A stretch of DNA of 64,000 nucleotides from Rothia halotolerans (GTDB taxonomy: Bacteria > Actinomycetota > Actinomycetes > Actinomycetales > Micrococcaceae), in the NCBI RefSeq assembly GCF_004136635.1, contig NZ_NOIU01000004.1, positions 1-64,000 on the forward strand, read 5' to 3'. Positions 1 to 7,036 of this stretch are shown one piece after another (the first letter of the stretch is position 1; each line of letters starts with the position of its first letter). Under the pieces are notes generated by a model. It was given only the letters and a program-made list of their open reading frames with translations. It did no database searches and was not told the origin of the DNA. The translations under genes and the position numbers were made by a program.

Positions 1-369
1 TATTTCTACCGCCCGACGGTGCTGGTTGATGTGCCGGCTGATGCGCGGGTGGTGACCGAGGAGATCTTCGGTCCGGTCGCCCCGATCGTGACGTTCTCGA
101 CTGAGGAGGAGGCTTTCGAGTTGGCCAACGCCACCGAGTACGGTCTGGCCTCCTACGCCTACACCCAGGATCCTTCCCGGTTGTTCCGGCTTTCGGATCA
201 CCTGGAGTACGGGTTGATGGGTTTCAACGCCGGGGTGATCTCGAATGCTGCGGCGCCGTTTGGCGGGGTGAAGCAGTCCGGCCTGGGCCGTGAGGGCGGG
301 GCCGAAGGCCTCGCCGAGTATACGACTGTTCAGTACATCGGGGTGAAGGACCCCTACGCGGGCCGCTGA
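1..369 (+). CDS. Aldehyde dehydrogenase C-terminal part (succinate-semialdehyde dehydrogenase type), truncated by the window edge
   Basis: The reading frame is open from base 1 and ends at a TGA at 367-369, so only about the last 122 residues of a roughly 480-residue enzyme are seen. The conserved aldehyde dehydrogenase motif EEIFGPV follows the first residues. The C-terminal pattern PFGGVKQSGLGREGG is typical of succinate-semialdehyde dehydrogenases (GabD/SSADH), which oxidise succinic semialdehyde to succinate with NAD(P). The catalytic Cys and Glu lie outside the window. A strong terminator follows. Succinic semialdehyde is an end product of the trigonelline route suggested by the divergent genes to the right, so this may be the last enzyme (TgnE step) of that locus, although it lies on the opposite strand from the neighbouring operon. 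Family is certain; exact substrate is inferred. Confidence 0.85.
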   Translation, partial: YFYRPTVLVDVPADARVVTEEIFGPVAPIVTFSTEEEAFELANATEYGLASYAYTQDPSRLFRLSDHLEYGLMGFNAGVISNAAAPFGGVKQSGLGREGGAEGLAEYTTVQYIGVKDPYAGR

Positions 370-398
370 ACCGGAAGGCTTGAAAAGCCTCGCAGCAG

Positions 399-438
399 AA
401 AAGACCCTTCCTCGGATGCCTCCGAGGAAGGGTCTTTT
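399..438 (+). terminator. Rho-independent terminator after the aldehyde dehydrogenase
   Basis: Perfect 18-bp stem (399-416 with 421-438) around a 4-nt loop. The left arm starts with AAAA and the right arm ends with TTTT, so it can stop transcription from either side. Confidence 0.9.
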
Positions 439-731
439 CGTCTGGGATTCTTCATCGGAGAAAGGCGGATCTCAAGGAGCTGCGGAACCCTCAGCCTTCC
501 TGCGGAACCATAGTCGAGCTTTCCCGGAATTACATGAAGCAGCAGCTTCTGACCGGGCATGGGTCCCTACTCATACATGGAGTCCTCACTCATAGCGGAG
601 GTTCAAGAACAGGGAAAGAGTCTGAGGCCCTTCTCCTGCAGCACGCTGCACTAGCCGTCTGCCGAGGAATCGTCCTTTGCTAGGACATCGAGAGGATTGA
701 GGCTTCACCCCCGACGCCTCCTCCGCACACA
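439..731. other. Intergenic stretch without a recognised gene
   Basis: About 290 bases between two terminators. The open frames here are short, have no good ribosome binding site and show no recognisable motif. No promoter could be assigned with confidence. Confidence 0.5.
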
Positions 732-765
732 GAAGATGCCCCCGGGATATCCCGGGGGCATCTTC
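732..765 (-). terminator. Terminator hairpin of the minus-strand catabolic operon
   Basis: Perfect 34-bp palindrome (17-bp arms) 17 bases past the stop of the LLM oxygenase gene. There is no clear T-run on the minus strand, so its efficiency is uncertain. Confidence 0.75.
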
Positions 766-782
766 CTCATCTCCGCAGGTGC

Positions 783-1829
783 TCAGGAGAACTTCGGAAC
801 CACCTCGTCGATGAACAGCTGCAGGGAGCGCTTCTTCTCCTCGTGCGTCATCGAGTTGTCGGTCCAGAAGCTGTATTCGTCATACCCCATCCGCTCGTAC
901 TCGCGGATGCGCTCCGTGACCTCCGCCGGGGTCCCGATCATCGCGTTGCGGTGGATCGCCTCGGGGGCGAAGCCGGGCCGCTCGGCGAAATCCTCCTCCG
1001 GCGCCGGCTCCAGGAAACCGTTGACCGGCTCCTTCTTCCCGAAGGCCCAGGCGGAGAACGTCCGGTAGAACCGGTTGATCGCCTCGGCCGCCGGACGCCA
1101 GCCCTCGGGCTCGTCGGCGGAGTGGACGTAGGTGTGGCGCAGGACCATGATCTCCGGCTTCGCCTCGACCTCGGGGTGGTTCGCCACCGCGGCGTCGAAC
1201 TTGTCCTTCAGGTCCTGGACCTCCTCGTCGCCCTTCATCAGCGGGGTCACCTGGACGTTGCAACCGTGGGCGACGGCGTAGTCGTGCGTCTCGGGGCTGC
1301 GGGCGGCCACCCAGATCGGCGGGGTGGGCTGCTGCACGGGCTTCGGGACGCTGGTGGAGACGGGGAACTGCCACAGCTCGCCGTCGTGGGCGTAGTCGCC
1401 CTCCCACAGCTTGCGGACGGCGGGGACCAGCTCGCGCAGGTACTTCCCGCCATCCTGGCCGGGCATGCCGCCGGCCAGCCGGTCGAACTCGAACTGGTAG
1501 GCGCCGCGGGCGATGCCGATCTCGGCCCGGCCACCGCTGATCACGTCCAGCAGCGCGGTCTCGCCCGCCGCGCGGATCGGCGTCCAGAAGGGGGCGATGA
1601 TCGTGCCCGCCCCGAGCCTGATCCGTGAGGTCTTCGCCGCCAGATAGGCGAGCTGGGGCATCGGACTGGGGGAGGCCGTGTACTCCATTGAGTGGTGCTC
1701 CCCGATCCACACGGTGCCGAAACCGCCCTCTTCGGCGATCTGCACCAGCTCCACCAGGTTCTCCCAGTGCTCCTGGGGGCTGAGCGAGTCGTCCCACCGC
1801 TCCATGTGGATGAATAGCGAGAAACGCAT
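783..1829 (-). CDS. LLM-class flavin-dependent monooxygenase, oxygenase component (TgnB-like)
   Basis: A 348-residue bacterial-luciferase-like protein. It starts MRFSLFIHMERWDD and shows the family patterns GTVWIGEHHS near residue 40, ISGGRAEIGIARG near 105, and a C-terminal MIGTPAEVTERIREY. The start is ATG at 1829, preceded at good spacing by GAGGAGG; a longer open frame to 1928 lacks such a site. Family members use reduced flavin supplied by a partner reductase. The divergent SnoaL-flavin reductase fusion at 5858 is the obvious partner. With the adjacent aldehyde dehydrogenase, alpha/beta hydrolase and SSADH-like gene, the set mirrors the trigonelline ring-opening monooxygenase system of Acinetobacter, which I recall as TgnA/TgnB. 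The gene is the last of a six-gene minus-strand operon. Substrate is inferred from context only. Confidence 0.85.
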   Translation of the reverse strand: MRFSLFIHMERWDDSLSPQEHWENLVELVQIAEEGGFGTVWIGEHHSMEYTASPSPMPQLAYLAAKTSRIRLGAGTIIAPFWTPIRAAGETALLDVISGGRAEIGIARGAYQFEFDRLAGGMPGQDGGKYLRELVPAVRKLWEGDYAHDGELWQFPVSTSVPKPVQQPTPPIWVAARSPETHDYAVAHGCNVQVTPLMKGDEEVQDLKDKFDAAVANHPEVEAKPEIMVLRHTYVHSADEPEGWRPAAEAINRFYRTFSAWAFGKKEPVNGFLEPAPEEDFAERPGFAPEAIHRNAMIGTPAEVTERIREYERMGYDEYSFWTDNSMTHEEKKRSLQLFIDEVVPKFS

Positions 1830-1881
1830 TGTTGTCCTCCTCGTGCTGCTCGATGCGGGGACGGCGTCGTCCCCGATGTGT

Positions 1882-2214
1882 TCAGTGGTGTTCAGCGGCG
1901 CCGGGATCGGCCGGTCCTCCGGCGGCATCGTCGGCGGCTCCGGGCCGTCCGTCCGCGAGGCCCTCAGCGGAAGCCTCCGCGGAGCCGGCCGCCCCTCCGG
2001 CGGGCCCGGCCGCGGAGCTGGCGCCCGCCGCGCGCTCGGCGATGGTCCGGTTGCCCCGGGCCCAGGAGGCGTGCGGCACCTCCCGCACGATCACGGTGAC
2101 GTTCTCCGGCGCGGCGTCGACCGTCTCCTCCGCGACCCGGTGGACGCCGTCGATCAGCGCCCGCAGCTGCTCCGGGCTCCGGCCCTCGGCGATCGAGATG
2201 TCGATGAGCGGCAC
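1882..2214 (-). CDS. 4-oxalocrotonate tautomerase family protein with an Ala/Gly-rich tail
   Basis: 110 residues. The first about 62 form a normal small tautomerase domain: Pro1 follows the initiator (GTG start at 2214, CCG next), then PLIDISIAEGRSPEQLRALI, with Arg residues where the family binds substrate carboxylates. In the family Pro1 is the catalytic base for keto-enol isomerisation. The remaining about 48 residues are low-complexity Ala, Gly, Ser, Asp and Pro ending in HH, which is unusual for a family normally 60-75 residues long. A G-rich ribosome site precedes the GTG. The gap to the upstream aldehyde dehydrogenase stop is 4 nt, so it is in the operon. It may isomerise an unsaturated acid intermediate of the pathway; that role is a guess. 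Confidence 0.75.
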   Translation of the reverse strand: MPLIDISIAEGRSPEQLRALIDGVHRVAEETVDAAPENVTVIVREVPHASWARGNRTIAERAAGASSAAGPAGGAAGSAEASAEGLADGRPGAADDAAGGPADPGAAEHH

Positions 2215-2218
2215 GGCC

Positions 2219-3700
2219 CTACCCCCTCATCACGAAGGGATCGGCGACGGGCCCCTCGTCGGTGTTCAGCCAGATGCTCTTCAGCCGGGTGTACTCGTTC
2301 ATCGACTCCAGGCCGTGCTCGATGCCGACGCCGGACTGCTTGAACCCCTGCCGCGGCGACATCGGCGACATCGCCCGGTACATGTTGATCCAGACCGTCC
2401 CCGCCTCGAGGCGCTGGGACATCCGCATCGCCCGCTGGAGGTTCGAGGTCCACACCCCGGCGGCCAGCCCGTAGTCGGTGTCGTTGGCCAGCCGCAGGAC
2501 CTCGTCCTCGGTGTCGAAGGGCATGATCGCGGCGACCGGCCCGAAGACCTCCTCGCGGCAGATCCGCATCTCGTTGGTCGTCTCCGTCAGCACGGTCGGC
2601 TGCAGGAAGTAGCCCGGCAGGTCGACGTCGGGCCGCTGTCCGCCGTAGTGCACCGTGGCGCCCTCGTTCTCGCCGATCTCGATGTAGGAGCGCACCTTCG
2701 CCAGCTGGTCCTCGAAGGCCAGCGGGCCGAGCTCGGTCGTGTCCGCGAGCGGGTCGCCGATCCTGATGGTGGAGGCCCGCTCCGAGACCCGCTCCAGCAG
2801 CTCGTCGTACACGCTGCGGTGCGCGAAGACCCGGCTGCCGGCGATGCAGGTCTGCCCGGCCGCGGCGAAGATGCCGGCGACGACGCCCATCGCCGCGTTG
2901 GCCACGTCCGCGTCCTCGAAGACGATGTTGGGGCTCTTCCCGCCCAGCTCCAGCGTGCACCCGATGAAGCGCGCGGCCGCCGAGGAGGCGATCGCGGACC
3001 CGGTGCGGGTGGAGCCGGTGAAGGAGATCTTCGCCAGCCGCGGGTCGTCGACCAGCGCCGCACCCGCCTCGGCCCCGAGGCCGGTGACCACGTTGATCGC
3101 CCCGGCCGGGTAGCCCGCCTCGTCGGCCAGCTCCGCCAGCCGCAGGATGGTCCGGGAGGTGTACTCGCTGGGCTTGATCACCAGCGTGTTGCCCGCGGCC
3201 AGGGCGGGCGCCAGCTTGGAGACCGTCAGCGTCAACGGCGAGTTCCAGGGCGTGATGGCCCCGACGACGCCGAGCGGCTCCCGCTGCGTGAAGTTCAGGA
3301 CCTCGGGCGAGCTGGTCGGGATCTGGGAGCCCTGCACCTTGTCGGCCAGGCCGGCGTAGTAGTAGAGGTACTCGGGCAGGTTCTTCAGCTGCCCCTTCAT
3401 CTCCCGCAGCAGCTTGCCGTTGTCCACGCTCTCCAGGTAGGCGAGCTCCTCGGCGTGCTCGCCCACCAGGTCGCCCAGGCGGCGCAGCAGGTGCCCGCGC
3501 TGGGTGGCGGTCTTCCGGGACCACTCGGGGGAGTCGAAGACGCGCTGGGCGGCGTCGACGGCGGCGCGGACGTCGGCGGCGTCGCCGCGGGCGGCCTCGT
3601 AGAGGGTCTCCAGGGTGGCGGGGTTGGTGCTGGGGAACCAGGCCCCGTTGGACGGCGCGCGGTGCTGGCCGTCGATGAAGTGGTCGAGCCGCTCAGTCAT
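2219..3700 (-). CDS. NAD(P)-dependent aldehyde dehydrogenase (TgnC-like step)
   Basis: 493 residues, full length for the family. The cofactor-binding fold carries ITPWNSPL (149-156) and ISFTGSTRTG (225-234). Catalytic residues are Glu251 in ELGGKSPN and Cys285 in AAGQTCIAGSR. The C-terminal EEVFGPV motif is present. The start is ATG 3700 with GGAAGGAG six bases upstream; it overlaps the hydrolase gene by 8 bp. In the trigonelline route an aldehyde dehydrogenase oxidises the ring-opened hydroxybutyrolactone/aldehyde intermediate to a methylene-succinate, which the adjacent hydrolase then cleaves. The order fits that scheme. Close relatives also act on hydroxymuconate semialdehydes, so the substrate remains open. 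Confidence 0.88.
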   Translation of the reverse strand: MTERLDHFIDGQHRAPSNGAWFPSTNPATLETLYEAARGDAADVRAAVDAAQRVFDSPEWSRKTATQRGHLLRRLGDLVGEHAEELAYLESVDNGKLLREMKGQLKNLPEYLYYYAGLADKVQGSQIPTSSPEVLNFTQREPLGVVGAITPWNSPLTLTVSKLAPALAAGNTLVIKPSEYTSRTILRLAELADEAGYPAGAINVVTGLGAEAGAALVDDPRLAKISFTGSTRTGSAIASSAAARFIGCTLELGGKSPNIVFEDADVANAAMGVVAGIFAAAGQTCIAGSRVFAHRSVYDELLERVSERASTIRIGDPLADTTELGPLAFEDQLAKVRSYIEIGENEGATVHYGGQRPDVDLPGYFLQPTVLTETTNEMRICREEVFGPVAAIMPFDTEDEVLRLANDTDYGLAAGVWTSNLQRAMRMSQRLEAGTVWINMYRAMSPMSPRQGFKQSGVGIEHGLESMNEYTRLKSIWLNTDEGPVADPFVMRG

Positions 3701-4532
3701 GGCGAACTCCTTCCGCTGCGTTGATCAGTTCGGTGAGCTCCTCGGCGAGCGCGTCCGGCGCCTCGACGGGGAGCATGTGGCGGACTCCTGGGACGACGCG
3801 GCGTCGCGCGCCCTCGATCGAGTCGGCCAGTCGGTCGGTCATCTCCGGGGTGGAGCCGGGGTCCAGCTCGCCGGTGATGGCCAGGACGGGGGCGGCGATC
3901 CGGTGCAGCTCGGGGGCAACCTCCCGGTCGCCGGAGGCGAAGACGGCGTAGGCGTGCAGGTAGGACTCGACGTCGTTGGCCAGCAGCACCTCGCGGGTGC
4001 GGTCCCGCCGCTCCCGGTTGCCCGGCACGTCGCCGGGGAACCAGCGGTCCACCGCCCGCTCCATGCTGGTGCCGAAGTCGGCCCGGGCCGTCTCCAGCCG
4101 GCCGCGCACGGCCTCCGCCTCCTCGGGGGTACGGGAGCACACGGCACTGACGCAGGCCAGGCTGAGCACCCGGTCCGGGTGCCGGGCTGCGATCCACTGG
4201 GCGACGAGCGCGCCCAGCGAGAAGCCCACCAGGTGCACCCGCCCCTCGGGCATGCGGCGCAGGACGTCCTCGGCGAGGTCCCCGAGCGTCGCCGGAGCGG
4301 TCAGCGGCGGCTGCGCGCCGTGGCCCGGCAGATCCAGGGCAGCGGTGCGGCGGCCGGCCAGGCGCTCCTGGACCTCGGCCCAGACGGTCCGGTCGAGCCC
4401 GACGCCGTGCAGCAGCACCACCGGCGCCCCCGCCGCGTCCCCGTCGGCCAGGGGGAGGGGTGCCTCCTCGGCAGCCCCCGCGCCCCCCTCGGCCGGGGGC
4501 TCCGCCTCGATCCGCTCGGACATCGGCCTCAC
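3693..4532 (-). CDS. Alpha/beta hydrolase (TgnD-like methylene-succinate hydrolase candidate)
   Basis: 279 residues. Alpha/beta-hydrolase fold: oxyanion motif LLHGVGLD at 41-48, nucleophile elbow GFSLG with Ser105, acid in TGELDPGS, and catalytic His in GVRHMLPVEAP. The first about 30 residues are Ala/Glu/Pro-rich. The GTG at 4532 overlaps the upstream TGA (GTGA), which argues for translational coupling; ATG 4523 is an alternative start. Known members cleaving acetamidomethylene-succinate (vitamin B6 breakdown) and the N-methylformamido analogue (trigonelline breakdown) belong to this fold and release succinic semialdehyde. That would explain the SSADH-like gene at the left edge. Fold is certain; reaction is inferred. 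Confidence 0.85.
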   Translation of the reverse strand: MRPMSERIEAEPPAEGGAGAAEEAPLPLADGDAAGAPVVLLHGVGLDRTVWAEVQERLAGRRTAALDLPGHGAQPPLTAPATLGDLAEDVLRRMPEGRVHLVGFSLGALVAQWIAARHPDRVLSLACVSAVCSRTPEEAEAVRGRLETARADFGTSMERAVDRWFPGDVPGNRERRDRTREVLLANDVESYLHAYAVFASGDREVAPELHRIAAPVLAITGELDPGSTPEMTDRLADSIEGARRRVVPGVRHMLPVEAPDALAEELTELINAAEGVRHD

Positions 4533-5080
4533 GCCTCGGTGGACAGCGGGGCCAGGCGCTGCTGCGGGCGTCCCTGGGCTGCGGCGGCCAGGGCCACCAG
4601 GATCTCGTCCGGGTGCGGGGCGTCGGCCACGCGGAACTCCAGCGTCTGGTGGTGGGAGCGGATGGTCGCGTCGGTGAAGTGCTTGAGGGGGATGTCGAAG
4701 ACGGCGCCGGCGGCGGCGCGCTTCTCCACGGCCGGCAGCAGCGTCGAGGCCTTCGCCGCGTCGCGGAAGTGGTTGCCGAACTTCAGCGTGTGGATCAGGG
4801 CGGAGCCGTGCTCGACCTCTCCGTCCAGCCCGACGATGGCGGCCTTGCCGTAGGCCTCGAGCTCGGTGCCCAGAGCCTCCATGACCCGCGGCGCCAGCTC
4901 GGCACCGAGATCGGAGGCCACGGCGTCGATGCCCTCGGTGAGGTCCTCGACGAACCCCTGGCCCTTCCAGGGGTTCTCGATCACGGCGGCGACCACGACG
5001 ACGCGTGCCGGCGGGTCCACGGGATGGCCGCCCTCGCTCGTGATCTCTTCGGTCAGGGTGGTGATCTTGCGGATGTTCAC
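4529..5080 (-). CDS. AA_synth (DUF1185) family protein, second of a tandem pair
   Basis: 183 residues. Matches the poorly characterised 'amino acid synthesis' family (PF06684 type): VIENPWKGQGFVEDL, EAYGKAAIVGLDGEVEHG, ALIHTLKFGNHFRDA and a C-terminal HHQTLEFRVADAPHPDE. It is clearly paralogous to the gene directly upstream, which shares the same blocks. The GTG start at 5080 overlaps the upstream stop by 4 bp and has GGAGGGA before it; a longer open frame to 5812 is the other gene read out of frame. The family's biochemistry is not established to my knowledge. Placement inside a flavin-monooxygenase catabolic operon suggests an intermediate-processing role. Confidence 0.8.
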   Translation of the reverse strand: MNIRKITTLTEEITSEGGHPVDPPARVVVVAAVIENPWKGQGFVEDLTEGIDAVASDLGAELAPRVMEALGTELEAYGKAAIVGLDGEVEHGSALIHTLKFGNHFRDAAKASTLLPAVEKRAAAGAVFDIPLKHFTDATIRSHHQTLEFRVADAPHPDEILVALAAAAQGRPQQRLAPLSTEA

Positions 5081-5730
5081 GAGAGGAGTCCCTCCAGGAT
5101 CTCGGTGGTGATGGGTCGGTCGGTGCTGCGGTCGCCGATGCGCGGGAAGGGACGGGGCCCGTCGGAGGCGGCGGCGATCACGCAGATCTCGTCGGCGCGC
5201 GGGGCGTCCGCGAGGTGCACGTCCATGGTCTGGTAGTGCTTCCGCGAGGTCGCGTGGGTCTTGTGCCAGAGGGGGACCCGCAGGTCGGCGCCCGCCGTGG
5301 AGCGGCCGTCCGCGAAGCACAGGACGGAGGTCCCCTCCAGCAGCTCCCGGACGATGTTGCCGAAGTAGGGGGTGTGGATCAGCGCGCCGGCGTGCTCGAG
5401 CTCGCCGTCGAGCCCCACCAGCGCCGCCTTGCCGAAGGCCTCGATGTGCTCGACGCCGCCCAGGGCCTGGATCAGCCGGTCGGAGAGCAGCTTGCCCAGG
5501 ATCGGCGCGATGCGCTCGGTGGCGGGGCCGAGGTCGCCCTCGAGGCCCTCGTCCAGCCAGGGGTTGCGCAGCACGGCGACGGCGGCCGCCTGCCGGAGGG
5601 GACGCTCGAGCTCTCGTCCCGCCTCCCGGCGGAGCTCGTCGCGCACGGTGGTGATCCGGCGGAGGCCGAGCCGCGTGGCGGCCGCCTCGTAGGTGGTGGC
5701 GGCTGGTGGATCCTGAAGCTTCGGTTGCAT
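5077..5730 (-). CDS. AA_synth (DUF1185) family protein, first gene of the catabolic operon
   Basis: 217 residues with blocks LRNPWLDEGLEGDLGP, EAFGKAALVGLDGELEHAG, ALIHTPYFGNIVREL and HYQTMDVHLADAPRADE, matching its downstream paralogue. The start is ATG 5730 (MQPKLQ). There is no ribosome site, but a -35 TTGACA and -10 TACGTT separated by 18 bp end 6 nt before the ATG, so the transcript is probably leaderless; this also rules out the longer start at 5793. The ATG sits inside the palindrome TTGCATGCAA. The gene heads the minus-strand operon running to the LLM oxygenase. Function unknown beyond family and context. Confidence 0.82.
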   Translation of the reverse strand: MQPKLQDPPAATTYEAAATRLGLRRITTVRDELRREAGRELERPLRQAAAVAVLRNPWLDEGLEGDLGPATERIAPILGKLLSDRLIQALGGVEHIEAFGKAALVGLDGELEHAGALIHTPYFGNIVRELLEGTSVLCFADGRSTAGADLRVPLWHKTHATSRKHYQTMDVHLADAPRADEICVIAAASDGPRPFPRIGDRSTDRPITTEILEGLLS

Positions 5731-5734
5731 GCAA
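5725..5734. promoter_or_regulatory. Palindromic operator over the minus-strand start codon
   Basis: TTGCATGCAA, a perfect 10-bp palindrome containing the ATG of the 5077-5730 gene. Related sequences occur at 5856, 8902 and 9023, all in the control regions of this locus. Best candidate regulator is the GntR protein at 9046. Confidence 0.6.
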
Positions 5735-5736
5735 GA

Positions 5737-5766
5737 AACGTACGACGCGAACGCCGGAACTGTCAA
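5737..5766 (-). promoter_or_regulatory. Promoter of the minus-strand catabolic operon (leaderless)
   Basis: On the minus strand: TTGACA (5766-5761), 18-bp spacer, TACGTT (5742-5737), then 6 nt to the ATG at 5730. Near-consensus housekeeping sigma elements. Confidence 0.7.
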
Positions 5767-5820
5767 TGACGTCCATATAACCCGCGATATCAAGGGAAAT
5801 AGAGCATCTCAACCGTTCTA

Positions 5821-5850
5821 TTGACGTCTACGTCACATTGGTTCTAGTGT
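5821..5850 (+). promoter_or_regulatory. Promoter of the flavin reductase fusion gene (leaderless)
   Basis: TTGACG (5821-5826), 18-bp spacer, TAGTGT (5845-5850), then 7 nt to ATG 5858. No ribosome binding site lies between. Mirror arrangement to the divergent minus-strand promoter. Confidence 0.7.
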
Positions 5851-5855
5851 AACTG

Positions 5856-5865
5856 GCATGCAACA
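5856..5865. promoter_or_regulatory. Operator half/near-palindrome over the plus-strand start codon
   Basis: GCATGCAACA spanning the ATG (5858-5860) of the reductase fusion gene. It shares the ATGCAACA arm with the sites at 8902 and 9023. Confidence 0.5.
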
Positions 5866-6835
5866 GCAGGCAGTTTCTAGTACCCGAGATCACACCAAGC
5901 GCATCATCATGGATGCCTGGAGTGCCGCCTGGGATCAGGGCGGGGTCGGCGCCTTCGACGCCATCGTCACCGACGACTACGAGCGCAGGAGCACCAACTC
6001 CGGGCACACCACGGACGTGGAGGGCATGAAGAGCGAGATCCTGGACATCCGCTCCGCTTTCCCCGACCTGGAGACGGTCGTGGACCGCATCCTCATCGAG
6101 GGCGACGAGGCGGCGGTGTACTGGCACTCCACCGGCACCTTCACCGAACCGCTGAACGGCGTCCCGCCCACGGGCTCCACCGTCGCCACCCACGGCTCCA
6201 ACTTCATCACCCTGCGGGAGGGGCGGATCGCGCGGGAGGAGGTCACCTGGGACGCCCGGGCGCTGCTCGCCGACCTCGGCCTGAAGTCCCTGTCCTCGGC
6301 CTTCGAGACCCACGACGTCTCCCCGGTGGTGGACAATCTCAGCGGCAATCCCTCGCGGGAGGCCCTCAAGGCGTTCAACCGGCAGTTCATCACCGGCGTC
6401 ACGGTGGTCACCACCAAGGACGAGCAGGGCAAGCCGCGCGGCCTGGCCGTGAACTCCTACAACTCCGTGTCCCTGGACCCGCCCCTGGTGCTCGTGTGCG
6501 TGCAGAAGACGTCCTCGACCTACCCGGCGATGTTCCGGGCGAAGCACATCGGCATCAACATCGTCAGCCGCGAGCAGCGCGAGGCGCTCGGCGTCTTCGC
6601 ATCGAAGGAGAAGGACAAGTTCGCCCAGGTCGACTGGCACGAGGGCGAGTACGGCTGCCCGCTGATCGACGGCTCCTCCGCCTCGATCGAGGTGGAGGTC
6701 AAGGAGCGATTCCAGGCGCTGACCCACACCGTCTTTATCGGCCGGGTGCGCTCCGCGGAGGCGGGGGAGGACCAGCCGATGATCTACCAGGCCGGCAAGT
6801 TCTACGACAGTCTCGACCTCGAGCCGCTGGACTGA
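5858..6835 (+). CDS. SnoaL-like domain fused to a flavin reductase (TgnA-like reductase component)
   Basis: 325 residues with two domains. Residues about 12-150 are a SnoaL/NTF2-like fold (DAWSAAWDQGG near 19, ILDIRSAFPDLETVV, VYWHSTGTF, ITLREGRIAREEVTWD). Residues about 165-325 are a flavin reductase-like, FMN-binding split-barrel domain (FNRQFITGVTVVTTKDEQGK, AVNSYNSVSLDPPLVLVCVQ, FIGRVRSAEAGEDQPMIY). Such reductases make reduced flavin from NAD(P)H for LLM oxygenases, here presumably the product of 783-1829. SnoaL domains catalyse cyclisation or hydration or serve as binding modules, so the fusion may process the unstable ring-opened product beside the reductase. The start is the probable leaderless ATG 5858. 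The fusion is what the sequence shows; its purpose is inference. Confidence 0.88.
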   Translation: MQQQAVSSTRDHTKRIIMDAWSAAWDQGGVGAFDAIVTDDYERRSTNSGHTTDVEGMKSEILDIRSAFPDLETVVDRILIEGDEAAVYWHSTGTFTEPLNGVPPTGSTVATHGSNFITLREGRIAREEVTWDARALLADLGLKSLSSAFETHDVSPVVDNLSGNPSREALKAFNRQFITGVTVVTTKDEQGKPRGLAVNSYNSVSLDPPLVLVCVQKTSSTYPAMFRAKHIGINIVSREQREALGVFASKEKDKFAQVDWHEGEYGCPLIDGSSASIEVEVKERFQALTHTVFIGRVRSAEAGEDQPMIYQAGKFYDSLDLEPLD

Positions 6836-7036
6836 GCCCACGGGTGGGACGTGGCGTCCGCCCCGTCCCGCCCCTCACCCCCTGCCTCTCATCTCCTCAT
6901 CCGGGCCGTGCCACGGGCCCGGCGCCTCTCATCTCGGACCCGCGTCCCTCAGCGGCGCACGTCCATCCGCGCAGTGAGCTCATCCCTGAACCCGCTTCCG
7001 CATTCATCCGCACTGCACCCCGAAGTGGAGCACGCC

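Noticed and set aside
1255-1265. GTTGCAAC-like sequence as a fifth GntR operator
   Set aside because: It lies inside the LLM gene coding sequence, away from any promoter, and lacks the ATGCAACA arm.
1829-3724. Long plus-strand frames over the aldehyde dehydrogenase and tautomerase genes
   Set aside because: Arg/Ala/Gly/Pro-rich antisense shadows typical of GC-rich DNA. No domain is visible.
4529-5812. 427-codon frame as a single AA_synth protein or frameshifted gene
   Set aside because: It contains two separate genes in different frames joined by a GTGA overlap. Both have complete domains, so no frameshift is needed.
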